Shown in pieces: positions 63,905 to 64,000 of a stretch of DNA of 64,000 bases (positions are counted from its first letter, which is position 1; the number at the start of each line of letters is the position of its first letter). This DNA is from Trichobilharzia regenti (lineage: Eukaryota > Platyhelminthes > Trematoda > Strigeidida > Schistosomatidae). The translations under genes were made by a program, and so were the position numbers. The DNA is taken from positions 140,011,632 to 140,075,631 of the forward strand of contig OX235270.1 of assembly GCA_944472135.2 (NCBI GenBank), read 5' to 3'. The notes below the pieces were generated by a model. It saw only the letters and a program-made list of their open reading frames with translations, was not told the origin of the DNA and searched no databases.

Positions 63905-64000
63905 ACAGAAGTAACAGAGATAAGCCGGTTTTGATGTGGTTATGTTCTTTGGGCTGGATAGTTGATTTGCGAAGCTTTCAGCACCCTATTAGGTGACATC
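63905..64000 (+). repeat. PLE-type terminal module at the window edge
   Basis: TTTTGATGTGGTTATGTTCT, GGGCTGGATAGTTGATTTGC and GAAGCTTTCAGCACCC match the PLE-7 tail (35185-35325). Probably the 3' end of a minus-strand PLE beginning beyond the window. Confidence 0.65.

Overview
The window is AT-rich, repeat-saturated animal DNA, almost certainly from a blood fluke (genus Schistosoma). The basis is the joint presence of Sm-alpha-type SINEs carrying a hammerhead-ribozyme core, RTE-clade LINEs of the SR2/SR3 kind, many Penelope-like elements (PLEs) and tRNA-derived SINEs. No operons or other prokaryotic features occur. Species cannot be fixed from the sequence alone.

Only one convincing host-type protein gene is visible: an intron-free 652-codon reading frame at 58374-60332 (+), with a MATH/TRAF-C-like pattern in its N-terminal third. 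A truncated histone H2A pseudogene (about 13789-14066, -) sits between two inverted Sm-alpha pieces. A weak candidate exon lies near 41668-41737. Nearly everything else is transposon-derived, and most coding remnants carry frameshifts or stops.

Layout. 1-4.4 kb: a minus-strand PLE split by an RTE copy (7-bp target duplication) and by a near-perfect 592-bp palindrome (12-bp target duplication). 4.4-15 kb: SINEs, PLE pieces, an RTE-2 fragment and the H2A pseudogene. 15.3-21.6 kb: an RTE-1 copy nested in an RTE-2 copy, Sm-alpha elements, then another RTE-1 copy. 22-30 kb: SINE-T copies including a head-to-head pair, another LINE, RTE-3, and a solo LTR inside a PLE. 30-37 kb: a complete but internally deleted Ty3/gypsy-like element with LTRs identical by eye, inside a PLE that also carries an unidentified 560-bp insert; a second PLE; and a 142-bp mini-unit. 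37-41.5 kb: an RTE-3 copy split by a solo LTR that is itself split by a SINE. 42-51 kb: PLEs bounded by inverted copies of their own ends. 51-58 kb: SINE-T pair, a PLE holding a 142-bp mini-unit with 13-bp duplications, RTE-2 and Sm-alpha. 58-60 kb: the host gene. 60-64 kb: SINE, PLE and RTE-3 fragments.

How the parts interact: RTE-type LINEs probably mobilise the SINEs, because the long tRNA-headed SINE ends in the same sequence as the LINE 3' ends. Three RTE-1 copies share the same two reverse-transcriptase frameshifts, which points to spread of an already defective master in trans. Two Sm-alpha fragments are joined to foreign sequence 2 nt from the predicted hammerhead cleavage site, suggesting template jumping from self-cleaved RNA.
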